NCBI GenBank assembly: GCA_016169945.1
Contig: JADLSH010000355.1
Span: 1,917,501-1,981,500 of the forward strand
DNA: 64,000 bases
Reading direction: 5' to 3'
DNA from: Trachythela sp. YZ-2020
Lineage: Eukaryota > Cnidaria > Anthozoa > Malacalcyonacea > Clavulariidae
Shown here one piece after another: positions 49,101-58,800 of this stretch. The notes under the pieces were generated by a model, which was given only the letters and a program-made list of their open reading frames with translations, had not been told where the DNA came from and searched no databases. The position numbers and the translations under genes are program-made. The first letter of the stretch is position 1; the number at the start of each line of letters is the position of its first letter.

Positions 49101-49265
49101 GAAGTTCCACTGACAATAAAATATTTACATGTTATTTGAACTATATTTCCAGACCCATGCCTAGATGACAATACTCAATGTCCTGGATGGGCAACGATTG
49201 GTGAATGTGAGAAAAATCCTGCTTGGATGGCAGCCAGTTGTAAAAAGAGTTGTAAAAAATGTTGA
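37189..49265 (+). CDS. Astacin metalloprotease with TSP1 x2, MAM and ShKT x4, copy 1 (778 aa)
   Basis: Sixteen exons: 37189-37285, 40594-40650, 41153-41287, 41813-41974, 42475-42598, 43076-43188, 43286-43357, 43668-43895, 44020-44181, 44434-44613, 45179-45322, 46225-46478, 46800-47067, 47581-47691, 48058-48174, 49153-49265. All borders are GT/AG and phases match. Residues 1-24 are a signal peptide. The prodomain carries FEGD (103-106), the aspartate-switch motif, and ends at RRKR127, a furin-type site. The astacin domain (128-329) has HEMTHCMGFFHE (zinc His223, 227, 233; Glu224) and Met-turn SLMHY (278-282). Two six-Cys TSP1 domains follow (330-443; WSLWSEC, WAMWSSWSAC), then MAM (about 446-603) and four six-Cys ShKT domains (from 608, 667, 704 and 744). 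Secreted zinc endopeptidase. Known cnidarian astacins with MAM/ShKT act in extracellular matrix, development or venom; which applies here is unknown. Confidence 0.93.
40045..40190. mobile_element. MITE family C, copy 3, in astacin copy 1 intron 1
   Basis: Starts AAAGCCCCGCATTTCAGACG and continues with the AGCAAGTTTGG and CCTTGTTTAAAAACTAGC parts seen in the other copies. Absent from intron 1 of astacin copy 2, so it inserted after the duplication or was lost there. Confidence 0.6.
40242..40485 (-). mobile_element. MITE family F, copy 2, in astacin copy 1 intron 1
   Basis: Contains CTCGTTTGACCGGCAAG, TCTCATGCAACTCTTGTTCTCG and CTCTCATCCTCGTTCGAGCAGGG, the reverse complement of the family F copy at 35500. 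Absent from astacin copy 2 intron 1. Confidence 0.6.
40688..40892. mobile_element. MITE family D with ATATA target duplication, astacin copy 1 intron 2
   Basis: Ends: GGCCGCGTTTACACTATACC and its inverted partner TACAAGTGTAAACGTAGCC; the TIR extends through GGATAGCTTTCCGTAGCG. ATATA flanks both sides (40683-40687 and 40893-40897). The matching site in astacin copy 2 (about 54369-54373) is empty with a single copy, so insertion happened after the gene duplication. Confidence 0.85.
41341..41680 (-). repeat. SINE with repeated tail, astacin copy 1 intron 3
   Basis: Minus strand: a tRNA-like head followed by CTGGACCTCTAGTAGGGGGAACAGTTTAGAACTGATAGAGCTATCCAG tail units. The same family recurs in both astacin genes, at 42003-42440, 44205-44400, 44865-45080, 47755-47990 and the matching places of copy 2. 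Confidence 0.65.
42003..42440 (-). repeat. SINE with three tandem tail units, astacin copy 1 intron 4
   Basis: On the minus strand the head reads GTGGCACAGTGTTTAGTAA then GGTCGGGATTCGACTCCTG, resembling polymerase III A and B boxes. It is followed by three copies of a ~118-bp tail unit: TTTAGGTTTCCTCCTGTAGT..CACTGGATCAATAAG..CTGGACCTCTAGGGAGAACA..GCTATCCAGTATAAATAAAG. Copy 2 has two units at 55500-55740. Confidence 0.7.
42640..42925. repeat. GTTGTTGTC-type microsatellite, astacin copy 1 intron 5
   Basis: Loose GTTGTTGTCGTT and GTTGTCGTCCTT repeats in the same intron where copy 2 has a long array. Translated frames of V, L and C here are repeat artefacts. Confidence 0.75.
43918..44005. repeat. 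GTGAGTCAGTTGGTCAA minisatellite, intron 8
   Basis: Repeats of GGTGAGTCAGT.GGTCAA start soon after the exon 8 donor. A variant array occupies 57880-57960 in copy 2. Confidence 0.65.
44205..44400 (+). repeat. SINE tail units, astacin copy 1 intron 9
   Basis: Two units with ACTGGACCTCTGGGGAGAAT and TCTAGCCTAGGGAGAACAG, each followed by an AACTGATAGA..TATC.GGTAT/CCAGTCT hairpin. The counterpart in copy 2 is 58478-58640, so it predates the duplication. Confidence 0.65.
44865..45090 (-). repeat. SINE, astacin copy 1 intron 10
   Basis: Contains GAGGTCCTGCAAGGGCCATC, GCGGAGAAAACCCGAGGTAT, TCTTCTCACATGTGACTGAG and the B-box-like GGAATCGAATCTTGG. The counterpart at 59275-59500 shows it predates the duplication. 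Confidence 0.65.
45500..45860. repeat. Duplicated 60-bp segment in intron 11
   Basis: GCGAGGCGATGTTATTGGAT..GCTTCATTATG..AAAAATTCATGGCCTTCACC at 45504 is repeated with few changes at 45800. The block is absent from copy 2. It accounts for the 115-codon open frame here, which I do not call a gene. Confidence 0.6.
46526..46664. mobile_element. MITE family A, copy 2, in astacin copy 1 intron 12
   Basis: Ends GGCTGTTTTGCACTTCAACC and GTTTGAAGTAGAAAACGGCC. Same family as 3431-3569. Copy 2 lacks it but has a family F MITE inserted at about the same point (60578). Confidence 0.8.
47755..47990. repeat. SINE tail units, astacin copy 1 intron 14
   Basis: A unit reading TACTGGATGGCCCTATCAGT..CTTGGAGGTCTAGTAAG is followed by a reversed unit ending GGACCACTAGGAAGAACAGT..GATAGAGCTATCAAG. 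The two form a large hairpin. Also present in copy 2 at 61858-62095. Confidence 0.65.
48463..48984. mobile_element. 522-bp TIR element, astacin copy 1 intron 15
   Basis: The ends AGAGACCTTTAGCAT and ATGCTAAAGGTCTCT are perfect inverted repeats. Inside, CGAACCGCAAACCTCAA is mirrored by TTGAGGTTTGCGGT. The direct repeat AAT flanks it. Copy 2 has an intact empty site near 62540 (CTAAGTAAATCCCTG), so it inserted after the duplication. Family not identified. Confidence 0.8.
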
Positions 49266-49344
49266 ACTGATGAATTAGTTGTCACTCTTTAAACGTTTAG
49301 TTTTAGATTAGACGCACAGTGAAATGTAAATTTTTCACTTTGTA

Positions 49345-49590
49345 CTGGTTCACACGAGTGAGATAAGCATAAGCGGGAATACAAAAGAAAACTTTCCCTC
49401 TAGGGCTTAAAAAGACAAAGCGGGAAGAATTGTCTTTTGAAATGTCTTTTGTTCCGGCTTGGCTTATGCTTAGACGCTTGTGCTCATGCTTGTACTTATG
49501 TCCACGTTTATGTTGCACACTTCACTGCATCCCTTTGCTTTACCTTTTGTCTTTCCTTATGCTTGTGCTTATCTCACTCATGTGAGCCAG
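49345..49590. mobile_element. MITE shared by both astacin 3' flanks, copy 1
   Basis: The ends CTGGTTCACACGAGTGAGAT and ATCTCACTCATGTGAGCCAG are inverted repeats. GCATAAGC / GCTTGTGCTTA inner arms extend them. The same element at the same place lies at 62923-63168, so insertion came before the duplication. Confidence 0.8.
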
Positions 49591-49879
49591 ACTTTAGAAT
49601 ACCGTTAGAATATTGCATAACTATTAGGTTATAGAACGATAAGTTTACAGTACGTTAGTTTATTCTTTACATTTTTGTCGTTAAACTAAGTTTTGATTTA
49701 TCACATCTACAGTTATTGCACGCATATTTCTAAAATTCACTTGTTCGAACACAGTATAGCGAATTGATTTGAGGTTGATGTGGCACCATTTATACCCACT
49801 AATATTTATTGTTACATATTTAGTTAATTTCAGTTAAAGGCGGGATGGCCACTGAACTCTTTCTTATATCACGAATAAT

Positions 49880-49928
49880 GTATTCTACCCTAACCCAAAC
49901 CATAACTCTAATCCTAACCCCTAACCCA
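49880..49928. repeat. Short degenerate TAACCC-like tract
   Basis: CTACCCTAACCCAAACCATA and CCTAACCCCTAACCC are interstitial and degenerate. The same tract is found at 63468-63512 in unit 2. This is not a telomere, merely a short tract carried by the duplication. Confidence 0.5.
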
Positions 49929-51055
49929 TACCAACTCACACGGAATTCCGCCTTTTACGGTCATCTCTAATCAATTTATCACTGTCTGAACATGGGGTGC
50001 CATGGGGGGAGGTATATTTGGAACTTGGGGGTATACTTAAAAATTGGGGGGGATATTTCAAAAATGGGGGGGTATATTTGAAAAATTGGGGGTAGATCGG
50101 TATTCTACCGATACGGTTTGTCCAATGATTAAGTGAGACGGCGTCACCGGTTCGTCTCCTTCATGGCCAACATACGTAAGTGGTCGAGAGTTGAGAACAC
50201 CTTCAATTTGGATCAATAGTGTTAATAACTCTTCGTAAGTTAAGCGAGCGTTGATCAACACTTTCTTTTGGCATCTTTTTACGCATCTGACCATTCGTTC
50301 ATAAAACCCACCTCACCAGGGGGATTTCTCAACAATTAAATGCCATTTGATCCTGGGAACGAGGTCGCTTATTGATTGCAATGAAATTCCTCAGTTCCGC
50401 ACGTTGGAACGTCTTCCCACTGTCGGAAATCACAAATGACTAATTTTCTACAAACTGTACATTTCGATATGATTTTCTTGACTACTTGACGTCCCTTTGT
50501 GATCCAAAATCTTGATCTTAATTGTGACAATGTCTCTCGTTCACCGTTGTATATCAAGTCTTCATGGCTCTGCATAACGATCAACTGTGTTGTGTGATAG
50601 TCGCTGGGTAAGAGGATTGGAAATATGGTATCGTAAGGCAAGGGTGACGCTTCGATACGACCATGACAACGTCCGTGTCTTCAAATAACGAGAGTGACTC
50701 TTTCACCTTCTTGTAATCTTTTATTTCCGGTAGTGAAACTTGTATTTGTCGAACCACATCTTCTCTGCTAAGCTTATCTCTTCTGCCGTAATCGGACCTT
50801 TGACTGGTTTCAAATTTTGCAGGCGACTTTGTAGATTGTGAACAAATCTCAACATGTAAGCAGTAACTCCTAAGATTGTTCCAATTCTGCTATATCTATA
50901 GACGAATCGATCAACTGTTCAAGGTTGTATTCCGGTTGACTTTCAACGCTCACCAAAATAGCAGTTCGTTTAGGACGGTTTGACTTCAATTCTTGACAAT
51001 AATCACGATTGTCCGCATCCTCCTTAAGCGGCTGGACAGGCCACAATTCTTCTGG

Positions 51056-51274
51056 GGCCGGTTGTTCAAAAGCCGGTTAACGCTAACCCCGGGTTAAATT
51101 TTAATCTGCTGTTCTGGTTTGTATACTTCTAAACGTTATAAACAAAAACTTCTATCGCCCAGTACAAGGTTGATAGAAAAAAGTATTCATATTAATATAA
51201 CCGATGTCTGGAAACTTGTGTGAAAGTTACCACTAACCCAGGGTTAAGTTGTCCGGCGTTTGAACAACCGGTCC
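51056..51274. mobile_element. MITE nested in BEL/Pao remnant (GGCCGGTTGTTCAAA ends)
   Basis: The left end GGCCGGTTGTTCAAAAGCCG and right end CGGCGTTTGAACAACCGGTCC are inverted. Inner TAACCC.GGGTTAA arms occur at both ends. CTGG flanks both sides (51052-51055 and 51275-51278), a possible 4-bp target duplication. The surrounding BEL protein reads across it. Confidence 0.75.
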
Positions 51275-51301
51275 CTGGTCATCATTAATCAGCTGCACAG
51301 C

Positions 51302-51517
51302 TAGCCTGCGTGGCAGGCGTTCTATTGTGGGGGAGGGAGTTTTGTTTAGAGCGCGCGTTTTTTTTGAGCGCGCGCGCTAGGTGAGAAGTTAGGGGGGGAG
51401 GAGAAAAAGCGAAGGGAGAGGCGAATTTCTCCCTTCGCTCCCCCCCCTAACTTCTCACCTAGCGCGCGCTCTCAAAAAACTTCCTCCCCCACAATAGAAC
51501 GCCTGCCACGCAGGCTA
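51302..51517. mobile_element. Foldback element with 9-bp target duplication (MULE-like)
   Basis: The element is an almost complete palindrome: TAGCCTGCGTGGCAGGCGTT to its reverse complement, with GC-rich arms containing GCGCGCGCTAGGTGAGAAGT and a CGAAGGGAGA centre. CTGCACAGC flanks both sides (51293-51301 and 51518-51526). A 9-bp duplication suggests the Mutator (MULE) superfamily. It has no coding capacity. Confidence 0.82.
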
Positions 51518-51600
51518 CTGCACAGCCAACGCACCACGAGATACCACATCTGCGACATTAAATTGCGTAGGACAGTGCCGGCGTGCCGCCAGGTTTCTAT

Positions 51601-52039
51601 GTAATATATACAAACCGCGCGAGAGGTCTTTATCTGATTTAAAACATCGAGGCGCAGCCGAGTGTTTTAGATCTGATAAAGGCCGAACTGCAAGGTTTGT
51701 ATATGACTTCTAAAATGACTCGTTTTGTATACGCTCACTGGCGTTGGAATTTTGAAGATTGATGTTATCTACGCTGTAAAAATTGAAGGAGAAAATTTGA
51801 GCAAGTCTATATCAAATATATAGATCCGCTACGGGTCATGAGTTTCCTTTGTATTTTGCTTATGAATAATTAATGAATTTTGAATTTTGGAATGAATTTT
51901 AGAATGATGTTAATTAACTTCCTTATCTCGGTGACTCATTTCTGTACCGCACCTTGTACTCCTGGCTACTGAGATACTATATTTCTATTCCCACGAGGCT
52001 ACTGATGTGTTAAACTTATTTAAAACTATGATTATTCAT
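51601..52039. other. Intergenic stretch between the astacin units
   Basis: Contains AAACATCGAGGCGCAGCCGA and its partial mirror (palindromic repeat remnant near 51600-51710). No gene. Confidence 0.4.
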
Positions 52040-52229
52040 TTATTCCCATCATTCTTTTAGCGCTCATATTTGACTATTGTCTATGACAACCTTAATTGAA
52101 ATAGCTGTATATCATAGTCCATGAATTAAGGTTATCCTGGATAAATATAACACGAAATGTTATATAAATAAAGAACCAGCTGGCAATTCAATACAGCGCT
52201 AATTTATTGAGCTGGGTCGTATACTTCTA

Positions 52230-52563
52230 ATTATGATCTCAGAAATTGTCGCACTGATCTGACTCTTCCTAAACCGAAACGACAATTTCTCAAAAATAGC
52301 TTTAATAATACAGTGGTGCTAAACTCTGCAACAGTTTTCCTACTGAGGCCAAGGAAACGCAATCTATTTACTCTTTCAAAAGTATTATTGATAAAAAATA
52401 TATTAATGCAGCTAGAAACGATATTATGTAAATTCAAGGGTCACACCAATTTCTCCTTTTTGTAAATAATCTATTTTGTTCTTTTTATCTTCTTGTAAAT
52501 AGTTCTAATTAACTACGCTGTTGTCGAGGCCAGCGTCATTAAATAAAATTTTACTGCAACTAC
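52230..52563 (+). mobile_element. 5'-truncated LINE tail inserted in astacin copy 2 promoter region
   Basis: The plus-strand frame gives YSGAKLCNSFPTEAKETQSI then YSFKSIIDKKYINAARNDIM and stop (52431), the C-terminus of a CR1/L2-like LINE. It is followed by about 130 bp of 3' UTR with AAATAAAATTT. The insert interrupts sequence that is continuous upstream of astacin copy 1 (ATACTTC / CCGGCCTTTG, 36920-36940). It ends 264 bp before the copy 2 start codon. Confidence 0.8.
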
Positions 52564-52826
52564 TACCGGCCTTTGCAATCACCATATAACGATATAATTT
52601 AACTCGAGCCAATCATAGCAAGGCAGTGGACGTTTAAATTTCAAATTTGCCGCTGTTAAGTAATACTAAAGGGCAGGACTTGACAGGAACCATACTATTG
52701 CGCTGCTTGAGTACGTTAACCAGCAGCACGCAGTCGCTTGTTCGGCCGTAGACTTCAATATAGCAAGTTCGGTATCATATGAACCTTTGACTCAAACGGG
52801 AAGCACAAGAATCCTGCTCAGCGACA
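52564..52826 (+). promoter_or_regulatory. Conserved proximal promoter of astacin copy 2
   Basis: The 263 bp upstream of the start match 36935-37188 of copy 1 with few changes, including GAGCCAATCATA (inverted CCAAT-like) and CAGCACGCAGTCGCTTGTTC. A TATA-like AATATAAGGG in copy 1 (about 37031) reads AATACTAAAGGG here, so the core element may differ. The transcription start is unknown. Confidence 0.4.
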
Positions 52827-55800
52827 ATGTTTCTGCAACGTAGTGCAGTGTGTTTGGGCATCTTGACAGTTATATTGCTAACCTTACGCGTCCAGGCAAA
52901 TCCTGTTGCCAGCGAAAATACGGGTAAGTATTAATAGATTAATACCTACAGTATACGATGATCCGTGTGACATGAATGGCTAAGCGTAAGGTTACTAAGG
53001 TGCTTGTATGGTCATGTGAATAGATTAAATATCAACACGGCTGGTTTTTCTCTGATCGTTGGCAAATCGACGGTCAGAACAGTTTGCAAAGCGCGGGGAA
53101 ATTCTAATATTAGGAATATCTATATACACAGTGTGCATGTTTAGCGGTTGTATTTTATATCGTGTGATTTACAGCGTCGTTCAAAATGAGAATCCAGAAA
53201 ATTTCGTACAGGCACTGCGCTTTGATGTCAGACATAATTTATTCCCAGAACCATTGCTAGTACACTATTCTAGCTAGTTCGTCTGGATAGTTTGTCTAGG
53301 CTTGTGCTGACATGTATTATAAGTTTATAACGGATGACCGGTAGGACAAATGATGCCTCTTAACGCACCACTCCACTAGTTCAGTGGTCAAGTACCATGT
53401 GTCTGAGAGAAAGGCAAAGACGCAAAGCCAATATTAAAGGAAACGCACGCATGGAGAATCGTGCATGCGGTTGCAAAGATAAAATAGGCTGGTCTATACC
53501 TTTAAGCCTGTCGCTGAGCTCACCACCACGAGAGGTCGTGGCTTAGCAAGACAGCAAGTTATTCTCATATCAAACACGACAGATCTTTGTCTCACGGCCT
53601 TCCGTGGCAAAATTCTCAGCTAAAACCCGAAGCATACACGAGGCACACACAAGAGAATGTGGCTGATCAAACCGCATCGTGAGGTCGGAACCTCAGCCAA
53701 GAGCTCTTAAGTAAAGTGCGGGTTATTAACCTTAGTTGATATACACAGACTGCCTCGCTCCACTCGAACTACATTAATTTTGCAGTCTTGCTGTGGTGAC
53801 TTAATATACCCTGTTGCGATAGAGGATATAATTTCACTGCATGCTGCGCAGGGCGGTTGAGCGAAAGACGTCATCGTCAGATTGTAAACTGAATATACTC
53901 GCATATATCATGTCTTTAAAAAGCATCCAAGCATTCCAGAATCCATTCCTAACAAAACTAGTGGACACTGGGGAGAGGGAGGGGTGACCGCTGGGGAGAG
54001 GGAGGGGTGACCGCCTCCCAATATTTTCTGAAAGATATAGAACTGTAAAGTTGTAACTAGGTCGTTTCAACCATGAAAGCCTGATGTCCTATATAGCTAA
54101 TTAAGCAAACTGAGCATTCAATTTTCGCCAAAAACCTTTGAGGACTGACATTGGACAACAAAAGACCAGGCAGCGATGGAAACAGCAAATTTGTCTATTC
54201 CGAGCAATTTTGATCGAGATAAGGATTTAAGACTCGGCATATAATATCGCGCCATTATTTTTTGTGCCATCACAGATCTTACATATCAAAATGACGAAGA
54301 CTTCAAGAGAGAAATCCGCGAGAAAATAGAAGGTAATATACTGTAGGCCCTTTGCATGCATCAAAGCTAATATACGTCAACACAATGGGGGACTTGATGG
54401 CATGAAAAACGGTAGGATTTAAAAAAAAATGAAAAGACAATGGAACATTCCGATCACTGAATTGAGACAGGATGCAGGCTCTATTACTATGCTGAGAGTT
54501 ATGCAAAGGTCATCTATATATCCGAAACGACTTTAAAAACAACATAATCTCAAATTTTAACTCACCATTCAAATGATCCAAGGATGGTACATAGGATGAC
54601 CCCAAATCCTCCTTTTTAGATCTACATAAAAACAAAGGAAAGTTGTTCGACAGAATTCTCATGGTAAATGGCATACACAAAAGATGGAAAACAAAATATC
54701 AATTGGAGAAGAGAGATCTAAATTCTGATAATGTTATCAACAATATTAACAAGGGTAAATCTATATATACTGTATTTTTTAGGATAGCTTTTTAGAGACG
54801 AACAATTGACCTGAGCTTAACTAACTTTTTTACACTGGATAGCTGTATCTTTCGAAACTGTTCTCCCTAGAGGTCCAGTAAAGACATTACTTATTGCTCC
54901 AGTGTTACCACATAAGGAACCCTAAACTTTAAACTACAGTAACTTTATTTATGCTGACTAGTTTTTTCAGTTCTAAACTGTTCTCCCTAGAGATCCGTGC
55001 AGCAAGGGTCATCCCTTCATCGTGAATACCTGGAGAAAACCTGCGATGATTGGTAGAGTCAAACTGGAAGCACTCTTCTCACATGCGACTGAAGCGAAAC
55101 TATATTCAGACAACTGCATTATAATGCGGGAATCACATATCCCGGTCATAGAGGTGAAAGACGCATGCACTAACCATGCACTGTAGCTAACATTAGCTTT
55201 ATATAAGAAAATCGTTGCATTAAAACATATGGCTTATAATAAATCATTGTTAGCGGTTTGCCATTAACGGCAATCTTATATAAGGTCGTTGATCTTTTCT
55301 TGTAGAAGACGATAATCTATTGTTCGAAGGTGATATTGTACTAGATCCACAGGAGTTGTTAGATATTGAAAAAACCGAATCATACCGTCGAAAACGGAAC
55401 GCTGTTCACAGACGTAAAAAGATTTGGACAACGCGACAAATTCCCTACTATCTGGATCCAGGACTGAGTAAGAATAGAAAACATACTGACTAAACAAAAC
55501 TAAGTTTTTTTATACTGGATAGCTCTATCAGTTCTTAACTGTTCTCCATAGAGATCCAGTAAGAGTCATCTCTTATTGATCCAGTGTTACTACAGGCGGC
55601 AACCTAAACTAAACTAACTCTACTTATACTGGATAACTCTATCAGTTCTTAACTGTTCTCCCTATAGATCCAGTTGAGCCGGATTATTCCGTATTGGCTC
55701 AGTGTTACTACTCACGAGGAAACCTAAACTAAACTCCCACATCTCGTTCATATATGAATACTTGTTTTTTTGGCAGCATTTAAAGCAAGAGAGGCTATAA

Positions 55801-58800
55801 TACACGCAATGGCTATCATACACGCCAAGACATGTGTCAGATGGGTGCCTTATACCTCTACAAGACAGAAACATTATGTCCATTTCAAGAAAGGTGACGG
55901 GTAAGGATGTGGCGTATGAATAGCAATTAGCCTGTACAGAGGTACTAAAACTACTACCTTTGTCATTGTTGTTGATGTTGTCGTTCTTGTTGTTATTGTC
56001 GTTCTTGTTGTTATTGTCGTTGTGGTTGTCATTGTTTACATTGTCGTGATCGTCGTTTTGATCACCTGCAATGCCGCCGTTGTTGTGTGATGTTGTTGTC
56101 GTTTAGTGCTTTTGTTGTTGTCGTCGTTGTTGTCGTCACGTTGTTTTTGTTTATATTATTGTTGTCATAGTTGGCGTAGCTGTTGTTGTCGTAGTTGTTG
56201 TTGTCGTAGTTGTTCTTGTCGTAGTTGTTCTTGTCGTAGTTGTTGTTGTTGTCGTAGTTGTTGTTGTTGTCGTAGTTGTGGTTGTCGTAGTTATTTATTT
56301 GTTGTCGTGTTGTTATTTGTTATTTGTTGTTATTTGTCATCGTAGTTGTTTATTTGTCGTAGTTATTTATCGTAGTTGTCATGTTGTTGTTGTTGTCGTA
56401 GTTGTTGTTGTTGTTGTTGTTGTCGTAGTTGTTGTTGTCGTAGTTGTTGTTGTCGTAGTTGTTGTTGTCGTAGTTGTTGTTGTCGTAGTTGTTGTTGTTG
56501 TCGTAGTTGTTGTTGTCGTAATTGTTGTTGTTGTCGTAGTTGTTGTTGTTGTTGTCGTAGTTGTTGTTGTCGTAGTTGTTGTTGTTGTCGTAGTTGTTGT
56601 TGTCGTAGTTGTTGTTGTCGTAGTTGTTGTTGTTGTTGTCGTAGTTGTTGTTGTCGTAGTTGTCGTTGTCGTAGTTGTTGTTGTCGTAGTAGTTGTTGTT
56701 GTCGTAGTTGTTGTTGTCGTAGTTGTTGTTGTTGTCGTAGTCGTTGTTTCTGTTGTCGTAGTTGTTGTTGTTTTGTAATGATGTTGCTGTCGTTTAGTGT
56801 TGTTCTTCTCGTCGTCGTTGTTTTCCTGTCCTTTCCCATCATCGGGAATATTTTCCCGTCCTCGTTTTTTTCTTTGTTCTTATATCTGCTTGGTCATCGA
56901 CGTTGCTCTTCTTTCGCAATGTCTTGACAACAGAAATTATTGTTGGTCCATTGTATGTCATCGTTAAGCAAGCGTCGTTACTACTTGTACACAGTGAATT
57001 GTGACCTACACATTGGCTTTCATTTTCAGATGTTTTTCGACAATAGGAAGAGCATACGCTCAAGCTGGTGGTCAAACATTATCAATGGGCGACGGTTGTG
57101 AATCGGTTTCATTAGCTTTACATGAAATGACTCATTGTATGGGTGAGTAAAGATGTAACTATCATGTGATTCCATCTTTAATGTGCGTTGTTTGTTTGCT
57201 AGTAAATGAATTAAACCGTTTTAAAAACTATTTTCTCAGGATTTTTTCATGAGCAAAGTAGAGACGACAGAAACAAATACATCAAAATTCTTTGGCAGAA
57301 TATCCCAGTTGGTGAGTTTAATATTCTAGAGGTTTTGAATATATTCCGGTCGAAATAGAAAAATGTTGAAAGTATCTGTAGGTAAAACATTCCTAGCGCA
57401 AACTATATATACATAAATTGTTCACTGTAAGAATAATTGCTCTCGTGTTTGGCTCTCATGTAAATACATGTAATAAAAACATTTAGCATAATTTTCCTCG
57501 CTTTCATAAGTGTCAATACAATTGAAGTAGAATTGAAGTTGACCACCTTGTGTAACTTCATCTTTTTTCATTCAAATGTAAAAATCCATCATGCAAGCCA
57601 ACTACTGATCATTTGTCTCTGATCATTAGGATTTCGTGATCAATTCGCAAAGTACTCGCATGGTACAATCGATAAGATGAAGAAAGATTACGACATCCGA
57701 AGTCTTATGCACTATAGTTCCACTGCATGGGGTAGAGATGGAAAAACCACCATTGTACCGATTGATCCCACTCAATCCATCGGTGATGCTGAGACGTATA
57801 CAGCGCTTGATATTGTCGAGATCAATGCTTTGTACGATTGTAAAACATTGTCCAAAGGTAAGGGCTGTTATATATGGGTGTGTCAGTAGGTCAAGTTGGT
57901 GAGTCAGTTGGTGAGTCTGTTGGTGAGTCTGTTGGTGAGTCAGTTGGTCAGTAACTCACTGAATGGTCGGCGAAATGGTAAATTGGTCCGTCAAGTTGAT
58001 TCCTCAGTTGTTCGGTCCATCCGTTAGTCCTTCTTTTGGTTGGTAGGTCCGCCAGACCATCGACTGATTATTCATTGGTCAGTCGGTCGGTCATCAACTC
58101 ATTGAGAGGAGTCGGTCATTCATAAGCATTCCCCCAACAAATGCTTATTTACTTTCTTAGATCAAAGGATGTCAAGTTGGTCCTTGTGGTCGGAATGTGA
58201 TAAAAACTGTTATAAAGAGCGACAGAGATTTTGCTTCAGCCGAAACCAAGCTGATTGCCGAAACACAAATGTCTATGGCATTCAATCAGAATACGTTAAA
58301 TGTTCTACCTATGAATGCCCAGGTACAGTATGCTATTAGAACCAGGAGGTTATGTGTTCACTTGAGTCTGTTTTCGTGTGTGTGTTTTTGTTTGTGAGCA
58401 CAATAATAATTAGTGCATGTATAATTTATGCTCAATGAGTTAATTTGCTGGCAGAGGTACACCATGACCTTTACTGGACCTCAAGGAAGAATAGTTAAAA
58501 ACTAATAGAGGTATCCAGTCTAAACAAAATTAGGTTAGGTTTCTTTCTGTGGTAACATTGTAGCAACACTGAGGGAGGACATTTACATGACTTCTAGCTA
58601 GGGAGTACAGTTTGGAACTGATAGGACTATCCAGTATAAAGTTCAGTTATACATCCTATAGTAAATTGATGTTACTTACTTTTCTAGCTCCAATTGATGG
58701 TAACTGGGCTATGTGGTCATCTTGGAGCGCTTGTTCAAAGATTTGCGATGAAGGAAAACACCAACGTACCAGACAGTGCAACAGACCCGCTCCAAGTAAT

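Larger units (their letters stand above)
36700..49980. repeat. Tandem segmental duplication, unit 1
   Basis: This unit is homologous along its length, including promoter, all introns and about 700 bp of 3' flank, to 52040-63575. The left limit lies near 36700 (TCCGTGAATT / TCCATGAATT) and the right limit just after CTCTAATCAATTTA. The units are 13.3 and 11.5 kb; the difference comes from transposon insertions. Confidence 0.85.
50058..51600 (-). pseudogene. BEL/Pao retrotransposon pol remnant
   Basis: Minus-strand fragments occur in the order expected for BEL/Pao pol. FNVADVVSRGALAVQLINDD (RNase H end, D-x-x-SRG motif) comes first, then ELWPVQPLKEDADNRDYCQE. The integrase zinc-binding part follows (SHEDLIYNGERETLSQLRSR, then CTVC). 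After a deletion of the integrase core comes EKSPWWGGFYERMVRCVKRC, with LTYEELLTLLIQIEGVLNSR and PLTYV. WWGGF.ER..R.VKRC is a BEL/Pao hallmark. There are several stops and frameshifts, no LTRs are visible, and two MITEs are nested inside. Dead copy, lying between the two astacin units. Confidence 0.85.

Noticed and set aside
49880..49928. Telomere-like TAACCC tract
   Set aside because: Only a few degenerate units, and it is duplicated with the astacin unit; not a chromosome end.
56278..56927. Long open frames of Val, Cys/Arg/Ser and (minus strand) Gln/Arg/Leu repeats
   Set aside because: They are six-frame readings of the GTTGTTGTCGTA microsatellite within an intron of astacin copy 2.
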